NCBI GenBank assembly: GCA_000969725.1
Contig: JXSR01S011798.1
Direction: 5' to 3' (one strand)
Length of the DNA: 35,136 nucleotides
Source of the DNA: Ophiothrix spiculata
Lineage: Eukaryota > Echinodermata > Ophiuroidea > Amphilepidida > Ophiotrichidae
The notes under the pieces are model-generated. The model was given only the letters and a program-made list of their open reading frames with translations. It searched no databases and was not told where the DNA came from. The position numbers were made by a program, and so were the translations under genes. Shown piece after piece: positions 11,097 to 20,758 of this stretch (the first letter of the stretch is position 1; each line of letters opens with the position of its first letter).

Positions 11097-11249
11097 TGTG
11101 TCCCGCCGCGGCAAAAGGGTGCAGTTGTCGGCTCCTACATGTAGCTTATTGTATCATATCTGATGTATACTAGCTGTATACATCAGATATGCTACAATAA
11201 GCAACATGTACGAGCCGACAACTGCATCCTTTTGCCAGGGCGGGACACA
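11097..11249. mobile_element. 153-bp near-perfect palindrome (MITE), unit A
   Basis: Ends are TGTGTCCCGCC...GGCGGGACACA. The arms pair almost fully over about 73 bases around 'tagct', with a few mismatches. The sister array unit at ~12,062-12,080 shows the uninterrupted target ('tggtgtatatcattactc'). The target is a run of TA, so the duplication (probably TATA) cannot be fixed exactly. The same element lies in the same place in unit B, so it predates the duplication. It is likely hard to sequence through. Confidence 0.82.
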
Positions 11250-11570
11250 TATATCATAACTCACTTTCCAATTTGCTTATTAAGTCTCTTGTTACATATA
11301 AGGAAATAGCAAAAAAAGTGAGTTTGGTCAGTGCGAGTTAATACATAAGCAGAGTATACGTTATGAGTCTATATCCAGTCTATATCTTCTGGCTTGTGAA
11401 GGGCACACTATATAGCATGCATGCTCAAATTAAGCCACTAGAGTCTCTCAATACCAACTTTCAAATTTGCTATTAAGTCTCTACCTAAGACCGCGGCCTA
11501 AGACTTGTTACATAGAGGGATATAGCAAATAAATGAGTTTGGTTCGTGCAAGTTAACACGATGAACAGAT

Positions 11571-11781
11571 TACTGTAAAGCATGACAATTTCGCTAGCAT
11601 TTTAATTTCGCTAATTTCGCTAGTATCACAATTCGCTAAATTAAAATGCCGCTAAAATGATTGTTAACATAGCATTGAATAGGAAGATGATTCAAATTAG
11701 TGAAAGTAAAATGCACCCAAAAAGTGAGGGTTTTCAAATTCGCTAAATTTTAATGCCGTGAAATTAAAGTGCTTTACAGTA
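11571..11781. mobile_element. 207-bp TA-flanked MITE, present only in unit A
   Basis: The body is 11,573-11,779, with TA at 11,571-11,572 and 11,780-11,781. The ends are CTGTAAAGCA...GCTTTACAG, with an imperfect inner inverted repeat of about 40 bases ('gcattttaattt'). Unit B reads 'aacagattatattattat' at ~22,714, the intact site with one TA. This is a Tc1/mariner-like target preference. It either arrived after the duplication or is variable between haplotypes. Confidence 0.87.
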
Positions 11782-12120
11782 TATATTGTTATGAGTCTGT
11801 ATCTCCTGGCTTGAAAAGGGCACACTATAACATTCATTCTTAAATACAGACACTGGAGTATCTCATTACTCACTTTCCAATTTACTTATTAAGTCACTAC
11901 CTAAGACTTGTTACATATAAGGAAATATCAAAAAAGTGAGTTTGGTTTGTGCGAGTTAATACTATAAGCAGAGTATATGTTACGAGTCTATATCTCATGG
12001 CTTGAAAAGTGCACACCTCATAGCTTGAAAAGGGCACATTTTAACACCTATACTCAAATTAGGAGAATGGTGTATATCATTACTCACTTTCCAATTTGCT
12101 TATTAAGTCTCTACCTAAAG

Positions 12121-12404
12121 GTGGTTTCAGACTAGCTGTCGTTGCTGCAGACGACCATTTGCAATTTTGAGTTGTCGTACTGTAGCACGACACATTTGCA
12201 TATTGTCGCAATGGTCTGTTGCAAGAAAAGTTGAATTTATTCAAACTCAAAACAAAATATTGTGTTGTTGCAACTATCACGACAGGGTAATCGATATATC
12301 GGCTTGTTGTGCGGCATGGAGATGCGACAAGGCCGAGTTTGCAAACTTTAAATTTTTGACGTCATGCTGGTCGTACGACAACACAACGGTAAATAAATAA
12401 GTAA
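12121..12404. other. Unassigned block after the array, unit A
   Basis: It contains a small inverted repeat ('tgtcgtactgtagcacgaca', ~12,173-12,192) and CG-rich words ('gtcgtacgacaacac'). Frames on both strands (66-78 codons) overlap one another. Unit B (23,060-23,336) carries deletions and substitutions that change the frames, so I do not call a gene. Perhaps an old TIR element, but no paired ends are seen. Confidence 0.45.
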
Positions 12405-12665
12405 ACCTGGGCATGAGCGTCATTTCGGGCCCCCCTCCCCCACATTTTGAAGGGTGGGGGAACACAATATCAAATATCCCCCATGGTTTTGAATAGAAAC
12501 GATTTATTTGCAAATTTCTTCACATTACCCACGATAATACGTGTTAGGAATACCCTTTGAATGCAAACAATGCTAGGGCTTCAGGGGGCTTTGCCCCCCT
12601 GACCCCCACCAAGGGGCCCTGCCCCCCAAACTTCAAAATGAAATGATGCCCATGAACCTGGGTCA
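12405..12665. repeat. GC-rich composite repeat, unit A
   Basis: It is bounded by 'cctgggcatgagcgtcattt' and, inverted, 'gaaatgatgcccatgaacct'. Inside are C-rich runs near 12,429 and the mirror-like words 'agggggctttgcccccct' and 'aaggggccctgcccccc' (12,575-12,628). The inverted ends suggest a non-autonomous element, but no target-site duplication is clear. The high local GC stands out against the AT-rich flanks. The unit B copy is at about 23,340-23,590. Confidence 0.6.
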
Positions 12666-12794
12666 GACTGTAGATGGAGGCATTGGTCACTCTATTAATC
12701 CTAATGATGCCAAGCATAATTCTATAGCAAGACATAATCAAATACTATTAAGCACTCATAGCCGAAAGAATCTCAGGATTTAGATGATAAAAAA

Positions 12795-13235
12795 GAAGTT
12801 TTATACTTGTTTGTATTCTTTTTAAATTCATGACATTCTCATTTGAAAACTCCTCTTAAGTTTACTCACAATTCAAGGAACCTAAAGTGGTAAAAACAAG
12901 TTTGATACTTGTTTATGTTTTTTGGAACTCATGACATTCTCACTTGAAAACTCCTCTTAAGTTTACTCACAATTCAAGGACCCTAAAGTAGTAAATACAA
13001 GTTTGATACTTGTTGTGTTCTTTTGAACTCATGACAATCTCATTTGAAAACTCATCTTAAGTTTACTCAAAATTCAAGGACCCTATAGTAGTAAATACAA
13101 GTTTGCTACTTGTTTGTGTTCTTTTGAACTCTCTTTCTCACTTGATACTCCTCTTAAAGTTACTCACAATTCAAGGAACCTAAAGTAGTAAATACAAGTT
13201 TGATGCTTGTTTGTGTTCTTTTGAACTCGTGGCAT
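12795..13235. repeat. 100-bp minisatellite, ~4.3 units, unit A
   Basis: The unit reads 'tcatgacattctcacttgaa', 'aactcctcttaagtttactc', 'acaattcaaggaccctaaag', 'tagtaaatacaagtttgata', 'cttgtttgtgttcttttgaa'. Starts at 12,831, 12,932 and 13,032 give a period of 100-101. Unit B has about two more units. It has no coding potential. Confidence 0.88.
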
Positions 13236-13733
13236 CCTTAAGTGATATCTCGTTTCAATCCCTTGCATCTTCTTGACCCAATTTCTATCTTCTCTAACCT
13301 TAAAATAGCCTCATTTTGTGTCAATGTTCCATGTCCTTTTAACAAAGATAGTTAATTAACTATGAACTCTTGATAGGGTAATGATAGATACTGTCTTGAC
13401 CTAATTTGTTACATAGTGATCAATTCCAAACATTACAAATTCATTGAATTTGAAATAACATAGCTTAACTGGTGTATTTGGTAAGGGCCTAGCGTAAACT
13501 TCCTCTAAAATAACATTTTCAGAATAATTCAAAACACAGAATTGACCAAGTTTCACAACAGGGCACAGATCACTAAAAATAGCATACATGAAGACATGTC
13601 AAGCTATATACCTATATATATCTCTTTAAAAGTCTGTAGGGGTTGTCCTCCTTGCCTGGGGAAGGGATGGTAACTAATATGTATGACCTGTGTTCCACAC
13701 TTTCCAAAGGTGAACCTATGTGAGACCAAAAAT
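13236..13733. other. Unusually conserved block, unit A
   Basis: About 500 bases are identical to 24,367-24,868 except for one substitution and one 4-5 base indel, while neighbouring parts of the duplicons differ by 1-3% or more. A minus-strand frame (13,401-13,589, 62 codons) lies in it, but there is too little variation to test for selection. No domain or splice structure can be supported. Confidence 0.5.
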
Positions 13734-14832
13734 GAGTGAAATGATATATATCTTATCCAAGACAATAAGCTACCATAAGGATGCCCTATTGGAGATTATA
13801 CCTGTTCAAATGTAAATCCTTTGTTGAGACCACACACAAATGTGGCAAAAGAAAGCTGAACTTTAAAGTAAGTGCATACCATTTAATTAATTTTAAGGAG
13901 TTTTCTTGAATTTGAAACAATATTATTTTTATAATATGACAAAATGGTTGACAAAGATCTCACCACTTGTTTGAGTGATGGTGGCCTGCATCAGGCATCC
14001 ACCAAACTTCAGTGCCTACTGATGGAATTGAGTTTCCTGTGATTCTGGGTCATCTGACCAGAAGTTTTTATTTTTATTAGCCTTTATCAAAAAATCAAAT
14101 ACTTTAAAATAATGCTGAAAACTACACATATTTTCCAAAAATGTCTTAGATGCCGCCTGTGGTTTAACATTGTTTTTTATGATGAGCATGATAAAAACCA
14201 TAGTGGTCTATTAGGAGAGTATGGCTTTTGGAGATCCTACAAGGTGCAAGTCCATTCAGGCTCTTGTTTTGAAGCTAAATGGATCCACATAGTATTTCAA
14301 GATACTTTTCTGTTGGAAAACATGCAGTCATGTATTGACAAGCATCAATCATTTTGCCTGCATTGATATTGGGGGAAAAAACCCTCATACCGTTTGTTTT
14401 AACTAGACCAATATATGTTAGTTGTAATGAACAGTATATTCTTGCATTATGCCTTCAGTTTGGTAAAATCTTCAAAAGACAGAAAAATTACAGATTAAAA
14501 CATTTAAAGATGAAAGAAAGAGAAAGATCTCATAACATCCACATATTTCAGTGTTTTCTTATGACTACTGATATGGCTTGGGTAAACAGTTGATCTTGGT
14601 ATGATTATGTTTGAAAAGTATTAGAAAAGAGGACTTGATTGGTAGTTAAAGGGGCTAGCATAGACTTGGACCTCATGTCCAAATTAATGCGTTTAATCCA
14701 TCTTTGAATAGATATTGCATATTTCCTACTTTAAATAAAAAATAGTTTTTTTAGAAATCAAAACACTGCAAATAGTTCACCACTTGGAGTAAACAAAATA
14801 ACAAGCAATCATTACCCGGCAGTTCCTAATTC
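13734..14832. other. Unassigned block, unit A
   Basis: It includes ~150 bases (13,735-13,877) missing from unit B. A plus-strand frame of 84 codons at 14,112-14,366 is interrupted in unit B by small indels, so it is not supported as coding. No repeats or hairpins of note. Confidence 0.45.
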
Positions 14833-14969
14833 TTAGGGGCGGCTGCAAAACTCAACCAGCAGTTGCCTGCCAGTTCTGGCCGGTTGATTATGATTTATTC
14901 CAATTAAACCAACCAGAACTGCCCAGAACCAACAGGCAAACACTGGTTGAGTTTTGAAGTGGCCCCTTA
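14833..14969. mobile_element. Harbinger-type MITE, copy 2 (older), unit A
   Basis: The body is 14,836-14,966 (131 bp) with TTA on both sides. Its ends GGGGCGGCTGCAAAACTCAA...GAGTTTTGAAGTGGCCCC match the element at 2,760. The arms carry many differences, and it has fewer decamers. It is shared with unit B, so it predates the duplication. The greater arm divergence marks it as older than copies 1 and 4. Confidence 0.85.
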
Positions 14970-15158
14970 CCTTTTATCATACGATTCTTTTAACAAAAAT
15001 TAAATATCTTTAAATGTTAAAGATCAAAGGACATGATTTTAAATTAGAATAAATCCCCCTAAAATTGCATAAGCTATTAATGGGTATCTTATTAAAGCAA
15101 AATCTGCAAGATTAATCAATTTCAGAATCTTAAGATTCTGTAAAAAATCTACATATTA

Positions 15159-15652
15159 TACATTCCCAGTCAAAAGTGTTTGCGCATGCTTAAAAATGGG
15201 GGGAAAAAAAGAATTATTATGTCAAACGAACCAGACTCTTAACTAATGTTTTTTATAGTTGTCATCTATTTGATATTCCATAGCTTTCAAAATGGCTGAT
15301 TTCCTTGACCACATAAAAATACTAAATTCATGCAGTAATTATATGTACCCGTGTAGTTTAATATTCTCGTTGCTCTTTATCACTGTGTAACCGTAAAGAA
15401 CATTGTCAAGTTATGAGCTTTCAAGCAAATGGGCAGTTATACATTTAAACTCCGTTTTTTGAATGTGCAGAAGAAAGTATACAGTACATTTAGCACGCCA
15501 TATTTTCAAATGCACTGAAAGCAATTCCTGTTGATTTCTTTAAACCTATAAACAATATAAAAACAAGTAAACAGTCATTACAAATAATGAATGTTTCTCG
15601 AGATATGGCTGGTTGAAGGTTTTGTGCGCAAACACTTTTGACCGGGAGAGTA
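15159..15652. mobile_element. 490-bp TA-flanked element, present only in unit A
   Basis: The body is 15,161-15,650, with TA on both sides. The terminal inverted repeats of about 26 bases share 'gtcaaaagtgtttgcgca' (left near 15,169; complement 'tgcgcaaacacttttgac' on the right). Unit B at ~26,365 lacks the whole element and a few flanking bases ('ctacatctttttgatcagg'). No transposase frame. Probably Tc1/mariner-like and non-autonomous. Confidence 0.75.
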
Positions 15653-17221
15653 CCATGATCCTTTGATCAGGTTTATGAGAAATTCATGAAATGTCATTAA
15701 AGTTGAGCGCATCACCTTTTATTTGACGTTGCAGTTTCTCCTGTATTAACAACGCAACTAAAACACACGTGCATGGCCACAATTGTTTAAAATGTAAACT
15801 TTCAGACCAATTGCAACATTATTTCCAGGGCAAAGGTAATTCTGCCCGATGTGTGCGAGAAATAAGACTGGTAATTTTCTTCACATCAAAATTGCCAATC
15901 ACCAATTCCAGAAGGAATTATGTCTTGTCTCGCTAATACAGCAACAGAGCAAAATGGATTTTGAGAAAAACATCCATATTTCATATTTATATATTGCTTA
16001 TTACGTAGCTTAAGCAAATAACTAACATATTAATTTCTATAGGCTGATTAGATTGGTTATAAGCACTTAGAATGAAAGTAAAATATTGGATTACCTAGAG
16101 CTGATTAAGCATCGAAAAAGAATAAAAAACGAAGAAAAATATTGGATTTGTAACTCAGCATTCTAATATAAACAGTGACTATAGCATATCGCAGTGATCA
16201 CATACTTAACCTTTTACTCCAAACAAAAAATGGGTTAAAACAGCGTATTTGTGTCTCTGACAACTGAGGCGGCACAGCTTGAATTAGGTCAGATGATAAG
16301 TCACATGATCAAGTATTAATGGACGGTATAATTGTCACTTAAGGGAGGTCCGTGACGAAGAGGGCAAAGAAAATAAGAAAGAATCAGGCCAGCGCAAAAA
16401 ATCGGGTCAAGTGGTGATCTGGAGTGAAATTTACCTAAAATGGCACATTTTATACATCGAGTTGAGAATAATTTAGCTATGGAAAGGCACTTTGTGAATG
16501 TAATTTGCTTAGAAAATCATTCACTTCAATGAGAAGTGCAGTGGTATATTTTGCATTTTGAGTCATGTTTTTTTAAGGGGTAAATTTGTTCTGCATGATT
16601 ATGGTGTTTTTGGGATAAGAAATTGGGAATAAGTTTCTGGATGCCTCGTGCATGCTGGGACAAGTTTGAATCAGCTCTTTGATTATTAACCTTAAAATCT
16701 GTCCCAAATGTTTATTTTGGTGTTGAGAGTTATTCTTGTTAAATGACTTTATTTTGATTATGTGTTAAATGACGACATGCACATAACAAACAGTTATTTT
16801 GGTTTAAATGAGGGCAAATACTTTTCTAACTCCTATAAAATTATTAATCATTTTACCAACTATAAATTATAATAAACACTTTCCATTTCCTTTTTATAAT
16901 TTACAATTGATTTGAACATCACTTTTATTTGTTACTTCTATGAAAATACCAATTGAACTACAATGCTTATTACACTCCATAAACTCTTTTTTTCCCCTTC
17001 ATTGCAGTCAAAATAATTTAAGGAAATACAAAGTTTTTGTATTTGTAGCAGCCATTTGATTGGTTTGTAATAATGGTTTGTAATAACTAATATTTATTTT
17101 CAAACAAAATCTATGATAGGTTCATAACATAGCAGACAATCTATTTTGACCAATGAGAAGCCTTCTCTCATAAACTGTAGTTAATCATCCAGCAATGTAC
17201 ACATGAGGTTAAACACTCACA

Positions 17222-17395
17222 GATGCAATGCAAAATTCAACCACCTGGTTCATGTAAAGACATTTGAAGCAAGCTAACTTATGCGCATGTGTTTTAAAAT
17301 TCAGCCGCTCAATTCCTGTAGAGAAATTTGAAACATGTTAACAACTAGATGCAAAATTCAACCGCCTGACACATGTAAAGTAATTCTAAGCCAAG
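17222..17395. repeat. Degenerate ~60-bp triplication, unit A
   Basis: The phrase 'gcaaaattcaaccncctg' followed by 'catgtaaag' and 'atttgaa' occurs at 17,230, about 17,293 and 17,351. The first and third are closest. The same three units are present in unit B at 28,400-28,572. Confidence 0.6.
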
Positions 17396-17663
17396 ACGTG
17401 AATTATTCAGTTTAGTACCCCATTAAGACTAAGTGATTTATTCAAATCAATGCAGGAATGACAAAAAAGAAATTAACTGAACTTTGTATTTTTGGGATAG
17501 ATTACTTTTTCATGTGAAGGATTGTAAAACACAAGGACATGTATATAAGAACAAAACATGAATGCGCTAAAAGCTTTGTGATTTAACATTCTGCGCTAAA
17601 TTCCTGTAAAATTGCCTGCATTATTTAAATGAATGATGCATTGCTCAGCACTTAAGTGTATCT

Positions 17664-17694
17664 TTCTCTCTCATTCTTTCTTTCTTTCTTTTTT
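17664..17694. repeat. CT-rich microsatellite
   Basis: Runs of 'tctttctttctttct' with interruptions. The unit B copy near 28,845-28,873 differs in length and order of the CTTT units, as expected for replication slippage. Confidence 0.75.
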
Positions 17695-18764
17695 TATATA
17701 TTTTGTTTTAATTTGAACATTTGCACTGAAGTTGTATCAAGTCAAGTTTCTTATTATGAATGATATCTGTCTAAAACTAACATTTGTCTTTCAGACTGCT
17801 TAGGTTTATTTCTTTGTACATTTCTTCTTTTAAGCATTTTGATAAGATCTCAATTGAAATTCTAAAATGTTATGATTAAGGGCGACATAACATAGTGCAC
17901 CCACTCGTCCAATTCAACTAGTGATTTTCTGATCGTACATTGCCTTTAACATTGAGTTATTTCATATCAGCGTTCTGAAATTGGTTAAACCACTTTTGAA
18001 ATGTTTAGTAAAGGAATATGATTATTTTTTCATCTTTTGCAAAGGTATTTACTTTATGTTTATTTTATGTTTATCTAATGTCACAAAAAGCCTTCTGAGC
18101 TGAAAAATGTTTTGTATTTAATTCTGAAGTTGAAGCTAAAATACAGGTTTCAAAGAACTAATCATGCTGAAAAGGAGATCTAATGAGTGTTCTGGAGGCC
18201 ATAAGCAGGAGATCTTGACTGCCACACATAGTTACCCTGCTCATATAAAGGAGTCCACCTCCTGAATGTTTATAAAATTTGAAGATGTTTGAGTCCTGAG
18301 AGATATGTAAAATGTGTAAAATGCTCAAATTTGACCCAATTGCCCTTAGTCAATCATGGTTCTTCATTTTAAATTGTTAAAAAAAACACAAAAAACCTCT
18401 ATTTGAACCAAATTCATAATATTGCTTTATCATGTACAAAATTATTACAATGCTTCATAAAACAATAAAAATATCAATTAAAAAAAAAATCCCACTTAAT
18501 GTATAAAATTATAACAGTCACATGCTTTATGTAAACATAGTAATCACTATAAAAGCAAAAACTTTTTATTCCTCTCTACATTACGCACATTTCCTGCTAT
18601 CGTGTTTTGTGTATGTTTCAAACACTAGTATACAGGCATCTCAATATTTCTTATTCACATCTCATTTGAATAAAACTTTACAATATAAAAACAACCATTA
18701 TGCTTCACATATCCAGTAGAAGTGCAAAATGGCAACCGATACTTCATGATCCAGTTTTTGATCA

Positions 18765-18835
18765 ACATACTCAGTCCAATTTGTAGATTTTAACGGGTTC
18801 GCCGTCGGACAGGTTTTGTACACATACTCAGTCCA
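18765..18835. repeat. 57-bp segment bounded by 14-bp direct repeats
   Basis: 'acatactcagtcca' occurs at 18,765-18,778 and 18,822-18,835. Unit B has one copy of the 14-mer (one base different) and lacks the intervening sequence, which includes 'ttcgccgtcggacagg'. It may be a small insertion with a target duplication, or a slippage deletion in unit B. Confidence 0.65.
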
Positions 18836-19098
18836 TTCTGCATAGTACTCATTCTGCCATTGACTTTGGTGCAAGTTCCATACGTTCCTCTATCTCAGTT
18901 TTTTTTATTTGCATGACATGATTCTTATTTTATTATAAAATGTGACCCTCCATGACAAACTGCTGTAAAGTTGGCTTCTTGTCATTTTTACTGTTTAAAA
19001 ATATTTGCAAAGACCATGTCATAAGTATTAAAATGACAGCTTGGCTTCATTTGAAATCAATCACAAGTCAAGTTATGAATCAAGATTCACAAAAATAA

Positions 19099-19182
19099 CA
19101 ATTGCTTTTTCTGTAGCTTTTACTTGTACTTTTATAAATAAATGGGTAGATATTCAAGTAAAAGCCATAGAAAAAGCAATTG
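19099..19182. other. 84-nt strong hairpin, unit A
   Basis: The 28-base stem 'caattgctttttctgtagct...' pairs with the complementary right arm, with one G-U pair and one A-C mismatch as RNA, around a 28-base loop. The size resembles a microRNA precursor, but it could also be a tiny MITE. It is present in unit B at 30,272-30,355 with the stem largely kept. Which strand, if any, is transcribed is unknown. Confidence 0.5.
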
Positions 19183-19280
19183 CTTACTTGTATGAATTAG
19201 GCCAAAATCATCTATCAAAGATTGTCACTAACTTCATCTGTTGGTGGTTGTTAGAAAATGTAGATTGTTTTTACATGCAA

Positions 19281-19758
19281 TGAAATGAAATGAAATGAAC
19301 CTTTGCAGATGTTAAAACACACATAAATATTGTGAATCTGCAGAAAAATCAATTTCCCCAATTACAACTTTTGCATATATTTTCACCAGTATCGCAAAAT
19401 GAAGTTTCCAGACTTTGCATCTTGTTAGTGATGAGCAGCAACAAATAAGTGGGCAAATATGCAAACACTTGTTGAGCACACTGTACTTTGAAGACTTCCA
19501 CAAGACTGTACTTGTTTGCCAAGCCTAAATCCATCAATCATCCCTCTTCCAGACAGACCTCTGGACTCCTTTACATCATGATGAACACAAGTTGTCATAT
19601 TCAAGGAGGTTACCAAATTTACAATGACAAGATAAATTGAGTGGTATGGTGCCTGGAATGGTGGCATGAAGGCTGCCTAGGAGGTACATGAGAGGTTTCT
19701 GAACTAAAGTCTGATGCAATGGTGCATACACAGCAAAATTCTTATCTCTACTCTTGTC
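19281..19758. repeat. Truncated first unit of the 469-bp array at the end of unit A
   Basis: It matches 30,453-30,922 and, from about 19,465, the 469-bp units at 31-32 kb. It stops at 'tctctactcttgt', after which unit B begins. The variant at its end is closest to the array unit at ~32,307-32,319. The overlapping minus-strand frames here are shadows of the repeat. Confidence 0.8.
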
Positions 19759-20149
19759 CCTTGTAATAATAATGCATATATTCACCAAGCCACAGAAACT
19801 CTTGACCCAAATCTCCACAACTTAAGTTTTTGCCCTTACTGATCTTTACTTGTCTGACATACAATGACCAGTCAAAACATGTTACTAGGACAAGCTAAGA
19901 TGACAAAATGTCTTCTCCTCTGTCCCTCTTAAAAATAATAGCATCAGCAAATCTGCCTTACAAAGTACAAATGCAGTATGTGTATTGCAGATAAATTGCA
20001 AGTTTCTTCCTTTTATCAAATCATGTCTTAATGAGCAGACGACCAATTCTTTTTTCTTAACGTAAGGCACTATCTGCTACAGCAAGCATGAGTAAATACA
20101 ACTTTTAGCATATGAGTAGATTGAAGTGAAATTGCATGATTATAAGAAT

Positions 20150-20758
20150 TATCTGCTTTGCTTTATAATTGCACATACTGGGTTTTTACTTTGTGGGGAT
20201 GAAATAATTTTGCCTGTTCAAGTTTGTTGTTAGTTATCTCATTAACGGACAAAGGATTTAGTTTACAAATCCCTTACAATTAGTTTACAAATTGTAAATG
20301 ACAAAAGAAGTATCAAATTAATCTTACCGCATAAAAGAGGCCTGTCAATCAAAGTATAGGATAGGTTATTGTCTTCTACTAAAGCTATGGATTGCAATTT
20401 CTCAAGTGGGGATTATCTATACTTATTGACTCCACTGAATAGAATAAGTAATGGGTTAACAAAATATTTTACTACGGATTACAAAATGCATTGTTATGCA
20501 CAGACAGAACATTTGAACTTAAATAATAGAATGAGTTTATCCATAGAAATTTGTTTCACATGTACTCATAAATAATAGCACCTGCATACTGTACTCTTGA
20601 TTTATTCCATGATTAAGAAAAGTATTTAAGTTTCAATATGTAAAATAATGTTGATGATAGTGTTCAAAATTGTGCCCTTTAATGGCTATGTTTTCTCAAA
20701 ATTTACCAAACTTTGCGCCAAAATGGGGCAAATTTTGGCAACATTTATGAAAAACTTT
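20150..20758. other. Unit B-specific segment
   Basis: About 610 bases replace the 170 bases at 9,703-9,875 of unit A. It has low-complexity frames of 68 and 70 codons only. It has no inverted ends or target duplication that I can see. It may be ancestral sequence lost from unit A. Confidence 0.55.

Larger units (their letters stand above)
10650..12120. repeat. ~190-bp tandem array in unit A
   Basis: Units carry 'tctcattactcactttccaa', 'acctaagacttgttacat', 'agtttggtntgtgcgagtta' and 'tatatctcctggcttgaaaa'. The first two units are 191 bases apart (10,711 and 10,902). About six units follow, some shortened. Two mobile elements lie inside it, at 11,097 and 11,573. There is no coding frame. It is a local satellite-like array of unknown family. 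Confidence 0.85.
15653..19098. other. Long unassigned block, unit A
   Basis: AT-rich sequence shared with unit B at 26,380-30,271. It contains a ~60-bp degenerate triplication (17,222-17,395), a CT-rich microsatellite (17,664-17,694), A/T runs (18,379-18,490) and a 57-base indel (18,765). I found no frame longer than 65 codons and no RNA gene. Divergence from unit B varies from about 1% (17,230-17,640) to very high (16,680-17,200). Confidence 0.45.
9321..19758. repeat. Tandem duplicon unit A (~10.4 kb)
   Basis: Everything from 'ccttgtaataataatgc' at 9,321 recurs from 19,759, with the offset growing from 10,438 to about 11,173 as indels accumulate. Shared landmarks, in order: the block at 10,117 (21,001), the ~190-bp array, the GC-rich repeat at 12,405 (23,340), the 100-bp array at 12,795 (23,720), the MITE at 14,836 (25,840), the hairpin at 19,099 (30,272). 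It ends inside an array unit, at 'tctctactcttgt'. It carries two elements that unit B lacks. Confidence 0.9.

Noticed and set aside
13401-13589. 62-codon minus-strand frame kept at 24,536-24,724
   Set aside because: The whole 500-bp block is almost unchanged, so frame retention carries no information. No homologous family, start context or splice structure can be supported.
14112-14366. 84-codon plus-strand frame
   Set aside because: The unit B counterpart (25,120-25,370) has small indels that alter the frame, so it is not maintained.
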